DNA of 64,000 bases from Chitinophaga sp. HK235. GTDB taxonomy: Bacteria > Bacteroidota > Bacteroidia > Chitinophagales > Chitinophagaceae. The notes under the pieces are model-generated. The model did no database searches, was not told the DNA's origin, and saw nothing but the letters and a program-made list of their open reading frames with translations. A program made the position numbers and the translations under genes. Positions 32,939 to 40,707 of this stretch are shown in pieces. The stretch covers positions 2,728,001-2,792,000 of the forward strand of contig NZ_CP073766.1 in assembly GCF_018255755.1 (NCBI RefSeq). The letters are read 5' to 3'. Numbering within the stretch: the stretch's first letter is position 1; every line of letters begins with the position of its first letter.

Positions 32939-32958
32939 CCCAGGGCTTTAGCCCTGGG
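32939..32958. repeat. REP-like palindrome, copy 3 (holds the Ogt stop)
   Basis: CCCAGGGCTTTAGCCCTGGG, one base from the perfect form and inverted relative to copies 1 and 2. On the minus strand CAG-GGC-TAA is the end of the Ogt gene. Between copies 2 and 3 there are two more half-copies (around 32873-32911 and 32917-32927). Confidence 0.85.
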
Positions 32959-33424
32959 AAAATAAATCAAGCCGTTCGTGGTTCAGCAGCCAGCGTTTGC
33001 GCCATAATCCGCCGGCGTATCCAACAAGGGTGCCGTTGCTGCCGATAACACGGTGGCAAGGCACAATGATGGCCAGCTGGTTTTTGCCGTTGGTGGTGCC
33101 TACTGCGCGGATGCTTTTGGGATTGCCGATACGGCGGGCCAGTTGCAAATATGAAATCGTCTGACCAAATGGAATGCGTGTGAGTTGTTCCCATACGGTC
33201 TGCTGGAAATCGGTGCCAGGTTGTTGAATGGGTACGTCAAATACTTTGCGGTCTCCGGCAAAGTATTCATGCAGCTGCTGTGCACAGTCGAGCACCAGAT
33301 GCGGAGGTTGCGGAAAAGCTGTTTCCGGTTCTTCCGTAAAGGAAACAGCCTGTATAAAATCATCGGTGCCGCTGATCAGCAGCGGCCCTACGGGAGTGTC
33401 TATACGAAGATGAGCCAGTTCCAT
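32948..33424 (-). CDS. ogt: Methylated-DNA-protein-cysteine methyltransferase
   Basis: Suicide repair protein removing methyl groups from O6-methylguanine. ATG 33424 (MELAHLRIDTPVGPLLISG) fits the family N-terminus and lies 1 bp after the stop of the AlkA-like gene; codons further upstream lie within that gene. The DNA-binding and active parts are TRIPFGQTISYLQLARRIGNPKSIRAVGTTNGKN and IVPCHRVIGSNG with the acceptor Cys. About 158 residues, normal. Its last codons and stop come from a REP palindrome, so the natural C-terminus may have been slightly altered. Confidence 0.93.
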   Translation of the reverse strand: MELAHLRIDTPVGPLLISGTDDFIQAVSFTEEPETAFPQPPHLVLDCAQQLHEYFAGDRKVFDVPIQQPGTDFQQTVWEQLTRIPFGQTISYLQLARRIGNPKSIRAVGTTNGKNQLAIIVPCHRVIGSNGTLVGYAGGLWRKRWLLNHERLDLFSQG

Positions 33425-33425
33425 A

Positions 33426-34343
33426 TTATGATTGAATGGGAGATAATAAGGAGCGCCACAGATAAAAGGTGGCGTAAGCGGCATGTTGATGCCATGAACG
33501 TGTGTATTGTTGTAATTCGGCCATAGAAGGTTTGGCAGGGAGTCCAAGCCGGTGGCGGATGGCATTCTGTAAACCCACATCTTCCAGCAGCAAAGCCTGA
33601 GGAAACCGGCTGTATTTCATCAGCACATAGTTGGCCGACCAGTTACCGATTCCTTTCAGGGCTACCAGCCTGTCACGGGCTTCTTCGTAGCTAAGTGAAG
33701 CCAGTAGCTGCTCTGACAATTCACCGCTGGCCATAACTTTGGCTGTTTCAACAAGATACAACGCTTTACTGCGGGAAAACTGCATCGGAGCGAGATCGGC
33801 AGGTGATAATGCGGCGATGACCGCCGGATGCGGGTACAGATAGTAGTCCGTTCCGGCTACAGATTGATGGAAGCCAAAAGCCTGAATGAACCGCTGTCTT
33901 AGTGTATAAGCGAAAGACAGGTTGATCTGCTGCCCGATGATAGGCCAGCTGATCGCTTCAAAGAGGTCAGGCATGCCGACCAGCCGCAACCCGCGGTAAT
34001 CAGCGGCCAGACCGTTGAGCAACGGGTCTGTCAATGTATAGTCATAAAAAGGTTGCAGGTCTGCGTCGAGGTGAAGCCAGCGAGTCACAAACAGCCGTAT
34101 GTCATCTTCCTGAAATATACTATTCACAGGTGCCAGCACTGTGGCCAACAAGTGATCTGGCCTGGTGCCCGGTTCAACTTCTATTACCACCGGTTCTCCA
34201 TCTGCCAGCACCATCCGGCGTAATTTTCCGTCTGTAATGTAGTGAAGGCATTCTTTGTCTGATCTGCCCAGAAAATGAAGGCATTCCTGAAAGGAAAAGT
34301 TGGCCGGATCATTCACTGCAATCTTTATCTTTTGCCTGGTCAT
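33426..34343 (-). CDS. DNA-3-methyladenine glycosylase II (AlkA-like)
   Basis: Base-excision glycosylase of the HhH-GPD superfamily. ATG 34343 (MTRQKIKIAVNDPANFSF) is chosen; the 19 upstream codons look non-coding. Residues about 1-110 form the AlkA N-terminal fold, 130-290 the helical domain with ISWPIIGQQINLSFAYTLR, the hairpin LVALKGIGNWSANYVLM, and LLLEDVGLQNAI with the catalytic Asp. About 305 residues. It is directly upstream of ogt with 1 bp between stop and start, so the two repair genes form an operon for alkylation damage. Confidence 0.9.
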   Translation of the reverse strand: MTRQKIKIAVNDPANFSFQECLHFLGRSDKECLHYITDGKLRRMVLADGEPVVIEVEPGTRPDHLLATVLAPVNSIFQEDDIRLFVTRWLHLDADLQPFYDYTLTDPLLNGLAADYRGLRLVGMPDLFEAISWPIIGQQINLSFAYTLRQRFIQAFGFHQSVAGTDYYLYPHPAVIAALSPADLAPMQFSRSKALYLVETAKVMASGELSEQLLASLSYEEARDRLVALKGIGNWSANYVLMKYSRFPQALLLEDVGLQNAIRHRLGLPAKPSMAELQQYTRSWHQHAAYATFYLWRSLLSPIQS

Positions 34344-34456
34344 ACAACAAAAGTACATAAACACATAAATGCAACAAGCCCGAATCTTGCTATTTAACAA
34401 ATCAGCTATCCGGATATTGCAGGCCCGTAAAGCAATATCCGGATAACCTTTCAGGC

Positions 34457-34897
34457 TCAGTCAGGCTGGGTGCGGGAAGTCACCACGATCCTGTTCCAGG
34501 CATTGATCACTACAATGCCCATGGTGATCATAGCTACCTCTTCTTTTGTAAAAATGGCGGTAGCAGCTTCATATACCTCATCAGGTACATGGGTGCTGGC
34601 CAACAGGGTCACGGATTCTGTCAGAGCCAGTGCAGCCCGCTCCTGGTCTGTATAGAATGGTGCTTCCCTCCAGGCATTCAGACAGTAGATGCGCTGCTCT
34701 GTTTCTCCCGCGGCCCTGGCTTCACGCGTATGCATATTGATGCAATAGGCACAGCCATTGATCTGTGATGCCCTTATCTTGATCAGTTTGTATAATTTTT
34801 CATCGATGCTGCTGTTACGCATAGCTCCTTCCAGTGCCAGCATTGCATGAAAGCCTTCCGGAAAAAGCTGGGATATATCCATTCTGGGTTCCATCAT
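34457..34897 (-). CDS. Carboxymuconolactone decarboxylase-family (AhpD-like) protein
   Basis: A 146-residue helical protein of the CMD/AhpD family. The redox-active CxxC is in INGCAYCINMHTREA, with the downstream His of the relay (CxxxxH), as in alkylhydroperoxidase AhpD proteins. ALTESVTLLASTHVPDEVYEAA and MGIVVINAWNRIVV complete the fold. It may act in peroxide or reactive-electrophile defence. It lies 6 bp after the NTF2-like gene in a two-gene unit divergent from the first MocR gene, which may control it. Confidence 0.9.
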   Translation of the reverse strand: MMEPRMDISQLFPEGFHAMLALEGAMRNSSIDEKLYKLIKIRASQINGCAYCINMHTREARAAGETEQRIYCLNAWREAPFYTDQERAALALTESVTLLASTHVPDEVYEAATAIFTKEEVAMITMGIVVINAWNRIVVTSRTQPD

Positions 34898-34903
34898 ACT
34901 GAT

Positions 34904-35263
34904 TTAAAAACGATAAAAGAATTGTTCCCGGATGATTTTGTTGTCCTGCACTTCGTATACGATAATTTCGTTGCGACTGCGACGGCCCGTCATGCCTTTG
35001 ATGGTCAGCTCCGAATGAAACTGCACCGCAAAAAAACCATCTGCCACTACCGGATCTGATATCTCCAGCAGATGGATCGTTTCAATATTATCCAGGAAAG
35101 CTTTTTCCTTAGCCATGATGGCGGCCTGACCACGGGTGATTCTGCCGTCGGCTTCTATGTTGACTGCCTCTTCGTGTAACAAGGTAGATTGTGCTTCCAG
35201 GAATTTCCAGTCCCGGCAAAGTGTTACCAGCTGTTGCGCCAGTTGGTGAATAGGTCCGTTCAT
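34904..35263 (-). CDS. SnoaL/NTF2-like protein
   Basis: A 119-residue cone-shaped fold protein. The pattern is LVTLCRDWKFLEAQSTLLHEEAVNIEADG, then a helix with GQAAIMAKEKAFLDN, and strands SDPVVADGFFAVQFHSEL and IIVYEVQDNKIIREQFF. No specific catalytic residues can be assigned. It is first in a two-gene unit with the AhpD-like gene and starts 98 bp from the divergent MocR gene. Confidence 0.82.
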   Translation of the reverse strand: MNGPIHQLAQQLVTLCRDWKFLEAQSTLLHEEAVNIEADGRITRGQAAIMAKEKAFLDNIETIHLLEISDPVVADGFFAVQFHSELTIKGMTGRRSRNEIIVYEVQDNKIIREQFFYRF

Positions 35264-35309
35264 ATGATCAGTATTTGCCTGACAAAATAATCACAAAAAA
35301 CCGCACCAG

Positions 35310-35347
35310 AACAGATACAGAATTATGTAATTTTGACCATAACAGAT
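35310..35347 (+). promoter_or_regulatory. Promoter and CAGAT direct repeats before MocR gene 1
   Basis: The -7 box TAATTTTG (35328-35335) is bracketed by two direct repeats, AACAGAT at 35310 and again at 35341, 31 bp apart (three helical turns). The second repeat overlaps the expected transcription start. Similar pairs precede MocR gene 2 and the decarboxylase operon. MocR regulators such as PdxR are known to bind direct repeats, so autoregulation is likely. Confidence 0.5.
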
Positions 35348-35360
35348 TTTTTTTAAGAAG

Positions 35361-36800
35361 ATGAACACCAGGAAAGATTTTTTATACCTGCAGCTGGCAG
35401 ACCGGATAGAAGCACTGATCAGCAACGGCACTTATGCGATTGGCGATAAACTGCCGTCGGTGCGTAGTCTGCATGAAGAACATGGTGTCAGTATCAGTAC
35501 GGCCCTGCAGGTATATCTTCATCTGGAGCGAAAAGGATGGGTAGAGGCCAGGGAGAAATCCGGGTACTACGTTCATTATTCCCGGGAAACCATGCCCAGG
35601 CTACCGAAAGTGTCTGATCCGGCCAAAACCGCGTCTATCGTCAATATCAGCGGACGGGTGGCCATCGTACGCCATACCACCGGACGCAAAGGCATGATAT
35701 CACTCATTGGTGCTTCACCACATCTTTCCCTGCTGCCGGTGAACAAACTGAACAAAGCATTGCGGCAGGCGGCCCGGGAAGAGAAAACAACGTATATCCC
35801 TTATGGTGATATCGACGGGCATCTGCCTTTGCGCCGGCATATTGCCCGGCAGTCGCTCGCCTGGGGCGGCAGCGTAGCTGCAGACGACATGGTGGTTACT
35901 AATGGCGCCATTGAAGCGATCTCCATCTGCCTGCGGACAATAGCCAAAGCCGGCGACACCATTGCCATTGAATCACCGACCTTCTTCGGTTTGCTGCAGG
36001 CTATCGAAAACCTGGGCATGAAAGCGCTCGAGATACCCACCGATCCTGTCACCGGCATCAGCCTGGACCACCTGGAAGATGCTTTCCGCAGAAAAAAAGT
36101 GACTGCCTGCCTGTTTGTTAGCAACTACAGCAATCCCCTGGGCAGCCTTATTCCGGATGATGCTAAAAAACAGCTGGCGCGGATGATTGAGAAATATAAT
36201 ATTCCGCTGATTGAAGATGATGTGTATGGTGATCTGCATTTTAATCCCGAAAGGCCGCGGGCTATTAAAAGTTATGACCGCGCCGACCTCGTGTTGTATT
36301 GTTCTTCGTATTCCAAAAATATTGCTGCCGGTCTGCGGGTAGGCTGGATCATCAACCGGCGCTATCATGACCGGCTGGCGCAGATGAAGTTCATGTCTTC
36401 CGCAGGTACGGGCCTGTTACCGCAGCTGGTATTCACCAGGTTCCTGGATCAGCAGCGGATGGACCTGCATCTGAAACCATTACGACAGGCCCTGCATGTG
36501 CAAACGTTACAGATGACCAGGGCCATACAGCAGTATTTCCCGGCCGATACCCGGCTTACCCGTCCCCAGGGCGGTATGAGCCTCTGGGCAGTGTTACCGA
36601 AGAAGGTCGACAGCTGGGCACTGCACCGGCAGGCCCTTGACCATCACATTACCTTCACGCCGGGAACCCTCTTTTCCAGCCAGGAAAAATACAATCACTG
36701 TCTGCGGCTTTCCAATGCCAACCCGCTGGATGACGACCAGACCTGGGCTATACAGATGCTGGGCAAACTGATACAAAAACAGCTCGATTCCGGCAGTTAA
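35361..36800 (+). CDS. MocR-type (GntR/aminotransferase) regulator 1
   Basis: A 479-residue transcription factor combining a winged helix with an aminotransferase-like domain. Residues 1-75 are the GntR domain (LADRIEALISNGTYAIGDKLPSVRSL, then STALQVYLHLERKGWVEAREKSGYYV). Residues about 110-475 are fold-type I, with SNYSNPLGSLIPDD (PLP-contacting region), EDDVYGDLHF (Asp-Tyr pair) and YCSSYSKNIAAGLRVGW containing the Lys that binds PLP. The start has an AAGAAG ribosome site. It is divergent from the NTF2/AhpD pair and 49 bp upstream of a paralogue. Confidence 0.93.
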   Translation: MNTRKDFLYLQLADRIEALISNGTYAIGDKLPSVRSLHEEHGVSISTALQVYLHLERKGWVEAREKSGYYVHYSRETMPRLPKVSDPAKTASIVNISGRVAIVRHTTGRKGMISLIGASPHLSLLPVNKLNKALRQAAREEKTTYIPYGDIDGHLPLRRHIARQSLAWGGSVAADDMVVTNGAIEAISICLRTIAKAGDTIAIESPTFFGLLQAIENLGMKALEIPTDPVTGISLDHLEDAFRRKKVTACLFVSNYSNPLGSLIPDDAKKQLARMIEKYNIPLIEDDVYGDLHFNPERPRAIKSYDRADLVLYCSSYSKNIAAGLRVGWIINRRYHDRLAQMKFMSSAGTGLLPQLVFTRFLDQQRMDLHLKPLRQALHVQTLQMTRAIQQYFPADTRLTRPQGGMSLWAVLPKKVDSWALHRQALDHHITFTPGTLFSSQEKYNHCLRLSNANPLDDDQTWAIQMLGKLIQKQLDSGS

Positions 36801-36840
36801 ATATCAGATTACATTCCGTATTTTTGGACCATATCAGATT
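36801..36840 (+). promoter_or_regulatory. Promoter and CAGAT direct repeats before MocR gene 2
   Basis: TATTTTTG (36819-36826) fits the -7 consensus and is bracketed by ATATCAGATT at 36801-36810 and an exact repeat at 36831-36840, spacing 30 bp. The arrangement mirrors that before MocR gene 1, including the shared ACCATAnCAGATTTTT after the -7 box. Confidence 0.55.
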
Positions 36841-36849
36841 TTTACGGAT

Positions 36850-38280
36850 ATGATTAAGACAGCCGACCATCTCTACCTGCAGGTAGCCGATAGAATAGAG
36901 CAGATGATAGAAAAAGACGTCATGAAAATGGGCGAAAAACTACCATCTGTGCGTGTGCTCAGCAAACAGCAGGGCATCAGCCTCACTACTGCCTTCCAGG
37001 CTTACTATCATCTGGAGTCCAAAGGACTCATTGAATCAAGGCCCAAGTCGGGGTATTATATCTGCCGCAACAAACGGCATCTGGCCCCCATGCCCGGCAC
37101 CTGTGCGCCTGTGCGCAAACCGGTCAGCGACGTGACGGTCAGCGATATCGTGCTGGAAGTGTTTAACCACCGCTCCGACGACAGCATCCTGAAGTTTTCG
37201 GTAGCCACGCTGCCATCTACACTATTGCCCTCGGCCAAAATGGCTAAAGCGGTAGTACAGGCTATGCGCGACCTCGACGGCAACGGTCTTGGTTACGAAG
37301 CGTTGCAGGGCAATGAACTGTTACGTGGTCAGATAGCCCGGCTGTCGCTCGGATGGGGCGAAGTATGTACACCTGACGATATCGTCACCACCCATGGTTG
37401 TATGGATGCCCTCACTCTCTGTCTTACCGCCACCACACAGCCCGGCGATACCATCGCACTGGAAAGCCCCTCCTATTACGGTGCCCTGCAACTGGCAGAA
37501 GGACTGGGCCTCAAAGTACTGGAAGTACCGACCAATCCTATTACCGGTGTAGACCTCGATTATCTCGACAAAGCCATTCCCCGCCATAAAATCAAAGCCT
37601 GTCTTTTTGTGACCAATTTTCACAACCCGCTGGGCTGTTGTATGCCGGATAAAAACAAGCAGGAACTGGTACGCATTGTAGAGAAGTATGATATTGCACT
37701 GATAGAAGATGATATCTACGGAGATCTTTATTTCGGAAAACAACGGCCGACCAACTGTAAAACATTCGATAAACACGGACATGTACTGCTCTGCAACTCC
37801 CTGTCAAAATCAGTAGCACCGGGCTACCGCGTAGGCTGGACCATGCCCGGTAAATACAAAGACAAGGTACTGCGCATGAAACATCATCATGCAATATCCT
37901 GCACTACGCTTACCCATGCGGCCGCAGGACATTTCCTGGAGATAGGCCGCTATGAGTTCCATCTGCGTAATCTGCGTAAGATGCTGCATACCCAGAGCCT
38001 GCGCTATTCACAGGCCATCTGCGAATATTTTCCTGAAAGCACGCGCGTTAGCCGGCCACAAGGTGGTTGTGTATTATGGGTGGAACTGGAAGAACATATC
38101 AATACCTTCGAACTGTTTCAACAAACTTTAAAACATAAAATCAGCTTCTGCCCTGGGCGTCTCTTTTCGCTGCAAAACCGCTACAACAACTGTTTGCGTA
38201 TCAGCTATGGTAATCCCTGGAGCAAACAGGTGGATGAAGGCCTTAAAACAATCGGTAAACTGATCCGTAAAATGAACTAG
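36850..38280 (+). CDS. MocR-type (GntR/aminotransferase) regulator 2
   Basis: A 476-residue paralogue of the preceding gene. The GntR part (VADRIEQMIEKDVMKMGEKLPSVRVLSKQQ) spans 1-75; the aminotransferase-like part includes VTTHGCMDALTLCL, TNFHNPLGCCMPD, EDDIYGDLYFG and LCNSLSKSVAPGYRVGW with the PLP Lys. It differs from regulator 1 throughout, so the pair is an old duplication rather than an assembly artefact. It begins 49 bp downstream and has its own promoter. Effector and targets are unknown; MocR proteins commonly govern PLP, GABA or taurine metabolism. Confidence 0.93.
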   Translation: MIKTADHLYLQVADRIEQMIEKDVMKMGEKLPSVRVLSKQQGISLTTAFQAYYHLESKGLIESRPKSGYYICRNKRHLAPMPGTCAPVRKPVSDVTVSDIVLEVFNHRSDDSILKFSVATLPSTLLPSAKMAKAVVQAMRDLDGNGLGYEALQGNELLRGQIARLSLGWGEVCTPDDIVTTHGCMDALTLCLTATTQPGDTIALESPSYYGALQLAEGLGLKVLEVPTNPITGVDLDYLDKAIPRHKIKACLFVTNFHNPLGCCMPDKNKQELVRIVEKYDIALIEDDIYGDLYFGKQRPTNCKTFDKHGHVLLCNSLSKSVAPGYRVGWTMPGKYKDKVLRMKHHHAISCTTLTHAAAGHFLEIGRYEFHLRNLRKMLHTQSLRYSQAICEYFPESTRVSRPQGGCVLWVELEEHINTFELFQQTLKHKISFCPGRLFSLQNRYNNCLRISYGNPWSKQVDEGLKTIGKLIRKMN

Positions 38281-38295
38281 GAGAGATTAAAAACA

Positions 38296-38336
38296 TTGCT
38301 GCCGGACACTGGTATCTACCAGCATCCGGCAAGCAA
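38296..38336 (+). terminator. Hairpin after MocR gene 2
   Basis: Stem TTGCT-GCCGGA against TCCGGC-AAGCAA with a one-base bulge and an inner CTGGT/ACCAG, 16 bp after the stop codon. Confidence 0.6.
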
Positions 38337-38423
38337 AGAATTGGGTTTTACAATTCAATGGCAACCTGTAACTTAACAACTGTAAATCAAAATATCTGAA
38401 AAATCTGAACTGCTGGTTTTTAC

Positions 38424-38518
38424 AGGATTAAACCGGTTTGGATGATTACCGGACTGTTGATCATTAATTCTTCTATTCTTCTTTTAAAACCTGTAATCAT
38501 CTAAACCAGTCTAACCCT
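38424..38518. repeat. Imperfect 26-bp inverted repeat between convergent genes
   Basis: Arms 38424-38449 and 38493-38518 share a GGTTTnGATGATTAC core and match at most positions. The right arm runs into the end of the SDR gene. It probably serves as a bidirectional transcript end. Confidence 0.5.
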
Positions 38519-39275
38519 GAAGCCCTGGGTGGACCATTAATCCACCATCTATAGTATATTCTCCGCCGGTAATAAACCTTGCTTCATCTGATACGAGGAA
38601 GGACACCAGACTGGCCACTTCTGTTGCCTCTCCCAATCTTCCCAGCGGAATACTGGCCGTCATTTTATTTCTGATAGCGCCGGCCTCTTCATGGCTGACG
38701 CCTATTTTTTCAATTAAAGGCGTATCTATGGGTCCTGCGTTGATCGCATTCACCGTGATTTTGCGGGGAGCCAGCTCTCTGGCCAGTGTTCTGGATATCG
38801 CGTTGAGCGCAGCCTTGCTGGCTGCCAGCACTGTTGTCCCCGGCATGCCGGCGTAGGCGTTAATGGCTGAAAGAAAAACAATACTGCCGCCATCATTCAA
38901 TAAAGGAAGTAACTGTTGCGCAGTGAAAAAAGCCCCTTTAAAATTAACGTCGATGACTTCATCAAACAGCTCTGGCGTCACACCTTCAAAAGGCGCAAAT
39001 TTTGCAACACCTGCGTTGATAAACAGAATGTCTACTTTGCCATAACGACTACGCGCATATTCTGCCAGCTTTTTCGTGTCTTCCAGGCTGGACTGGTCTG
39101 CTGTAAACCCTTCCGCCGGAAATCCCAGTTCGTGTACGGCCCGTTGTACCGCTCCAGGATTACGACCCGTTATCAATACCTTTGCTCCCTTCGACAAAAA
39201 TTCCGCTGCTGTTGCATATCCTATTCCGCTATTACCACCCGTGATAATAGCAATCTTGTTTTTAAGCTGGTCCAT
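38511..39275 (-). CDS. Short-chain dehydrogenase/reductase lacking the catalytic Tyr
   Basis: A 254-residue Rossmann-fold protein of the classical SDR type. The cofactor loop TGGNSGIGYATAAEF, the NAG motif (FINAGVAKF), the catalytic Ser (VFLSAINAYAG) and the PGP-like loop NAINAGPIDTPLIEKIG are all present. At the YxxxK position the sequence is TVLAASKAALN, so Tyr is replaced by Leu while Lys is kept. This should abolish or change dehydrogenase chemistry. It ends in GLQG within a half-copy of the REP palindrome. An ArsR gene 146 bp upstream on the same strand may regulate it. Confidence 0.88.
   Translation of the reverse strand: MDQLKNKIAIITGGNSGIGYATAAEFLSKGAKVLITGRNPGAVQRAVHELGFPAEGFTADQSSLEDTKKLAEYARSRYGKVDILFINAGVAKFAPFEGVTPELFDEVIDVNFKGAFFTAQQLLPLLNDGGSIVFLSAINAYAGMPGTTVLAASKAALNAISRTLARELAPRKITVNAINAGPIDTPLIEKIGVSHEEAGAIRNKMTASIPLGRLGEATEVASLVSFLVSDEARFITGGEYTIDGGLMVHPGLQG
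38517..38529. repeat. Half REP-like element at the SDR 3' end
   Basis: CTGAAGCCCTGGG, thirteen bp identical to one side of the REP palindrome. The other half is replaced. It encodes the last residues of the SDR (PGLQG) just before its TAG stop (38511-38513). Confidence 0.5.
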
Positions 39276-39421
39276 GCCTAATTAAGTGTAATTGATTTAT
39301 TTAAAAGTATCAATATTTCAAGATAAAAAAATAGAGATGCCCGTCTCTACTTATTTATTTATTTAAAAACATCGATGTGTCAGCCGATAAAAAAAGCTGT
39401 TTGCGTCCAATAGGTCTGCAC

Positions 39422-39691
39422 TCAGCTCAACTGCAAAAAGAACAACGATAATTGTTTCATCATCTCTTTATTAATGGTCAGCTCAACTATACGGCCATTC
39501 TTTACAGAATTCAATACACCGCTGTCCACCAGAATCTTTACGTGATGCGAAACTGTAGGCTGTGACAAAGAACAAAGACAACAAACATCACCGCATACTA
39601 TGCTGCCCTTTTGGGCAATTTCCATAATAATTGATAATCTGTGTTTATCGGCTATGGCATTTGCTGCTTTTTCTATAATTCCCACATCCAT
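39422..39691 (-). CDS. ArsR-family transcriptional repressor
   Basis: An 89-residue winged-helix regulator. ATG 39691 (MDVGIIEKAANAIADKHRL) is chosen. The recognition helix is SLSQPTVSHHVKILVDSGVL, and the wing is VKNGRIVELTI. Just before the recognition helix there is VCGDVCCLCSL, four Cys residues in the place where SmtB/ArsR proteins hold the alpha-3 metal site, so sensing of a thiophilic metal or metalloid, or of oxidants, is likely. It lies between AraC and SDR genes, all on the minus strand. Confidence 0.88.
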   Translation of the reverse strand: MDVGIIEKAANAIADKHRLSIIMEIAQKGSIVCGDVCCLCSLSQPTVSHHVKILVDSGVLNSVKNGRIVELTINKEMMKQLSLFFLQLS

Positions 39692-39741
39692 GACACAAAA
39701 ATAATACTTTTTTTGAAACATCGAAATTTTTCAATGATTTT

Positions 39742-40620
39742 TTATTCTGCCGCCTCCGCTTTGGCTGCCAGCCGGTTTCGCCGGTATGCCGCCGGACTCA
39801 CCCCATAATATTTCTTAAACAGCCTGCTAAGGTGGCTTTCATCTGTAAATCCCAGTTCATCAGCAATCTCTCCAATAGTCAGTCCGCTGTTCTCCATCCT
39901 TAACTGCACCAGCTTCAGCTTGTAGGAGATAATAAACTGCTGTACACTCTCCCCTGTCTGCTTCTTGAAAAACTCACCGATATAATTCAATGACAGATTA
40001 AATTTCGATGCCATTACCTCCAGCTTCAGCTGATCCGGATGATAGATCTGTTGCCGGATATAGGAAATCATCCGTCCTATCAGCGGCTCCTTGTCCTCTT
40101 TATCTGTAACACCCACCTCTTCAGATACATTCCGCGCAATAATATTCAGCAGCAAAGACACATAATGCTGGAGATTGGTTTCATAATAAGAACACCTCGA
40201 CTCAAACTCCTGCGCCATATTAGCGATAAGGGCTGTGATCATCTTGCAGTCATTCACATGTTTTACCAGAATAGGCTGATGCCTGTTGTGATGAAAGAAA
40301 ACATATTCCAGCTGCTTCAGCCACTCCCCAATCCGGTGGCGCTCTTCAGCCGAATGTTGTTTCTCCAGAAAATGATCCGAAAAACGTACAGAAGTAAAAC
40401 GCGTAGGTGTCTCTGCTTCAAAACCCCGGCAGTCGCGTGGTGTGAACAATATAATGCTACCCGGCTTGTAGGGGAAACGGTTCTGATTGATCACCCGTAC
40501 ACCATGTCCTTCTTTAATATGTATGATCTCAAAAAAATAATATATCAGCGGGCGGGAGGTCCACTCACTCATGTCTGCCTCAAACAATTCAAAAGGCATA
40601 TGTAAATTTCGTTGTCCCAT
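39742..40620 (-). CDS. AraC-family transcriptional regulator
   Basis: A 292-residue regulator. ATG 40620 (MGQRNLHMPFELFEADMSEW) is chosen over an upstream TTG. The N-terminal cupin-like half (about 20-110, with GHGVRVINQNRFPYKPGSIILFTP) would bind a ligand. The C-terminal AraC domain has LKLEVMASKFNLSLNYIGEFF and LTIGEIADELGFTDESHLSRLF. It is divergent from the old-yellow-enzyme gene with 87 bp between, so it probably controls that gene. Confidence 0.9.
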   Translation of the reverse strand: MGQRNLHMPFELFEADMSEWTSRPLIYYFFEIIHIKEGHGVRVINQNRFPYKPGSIILFTPRDCRGFEAETPTRFTSVRFSDHFLEKQHSAEERHRIGEWLKQLEYVFFHHNRHQPILVKHVNDCKMITALIANMAQEFESRCSYYETNLQHYVSLLLNIIARNVSEEVGVTDKEDKEPLIGRMISYIRQQIYHPDQLKLEVMASKFNLSLNYIGEFFKKQTGESVQQFIISYKLKLVQLRMENSGLTIGEIADELGFTDESHLSRLFKKYYGVSPAAYRRNRLAAKAEAAE

Positions 40621-40680
40621 AGCCTCCAAAATTACAATAGAATCCCCGAATTATACCTGCTGCACCTTTTCAGGTGCTCT

Positions 40681-40688
40681 TAATTTTG
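40681..40688 (+). promoter_or_regulatory. Putative -7 promoter box of the OYE gene
   Basis: TAATTTTG, a full match to TAnnTTTG, 19 bp before the start codon. A short inverted repeat (GCACCTTTTCAGGTGC, 40661-40676) directly precedes it and could be an operator. Confidence 0.5.
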
Positions 40689-40707
40689 TGTTATAAAGAT
40701 TAAAGAC

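Noticed and set aside
35361..38280. The two MocR genes as one gene split by an assembly error
   Set aside because: Both have complete DNA-binding and aminotransferase-like domains, differ throughout, and each has its own promoter.
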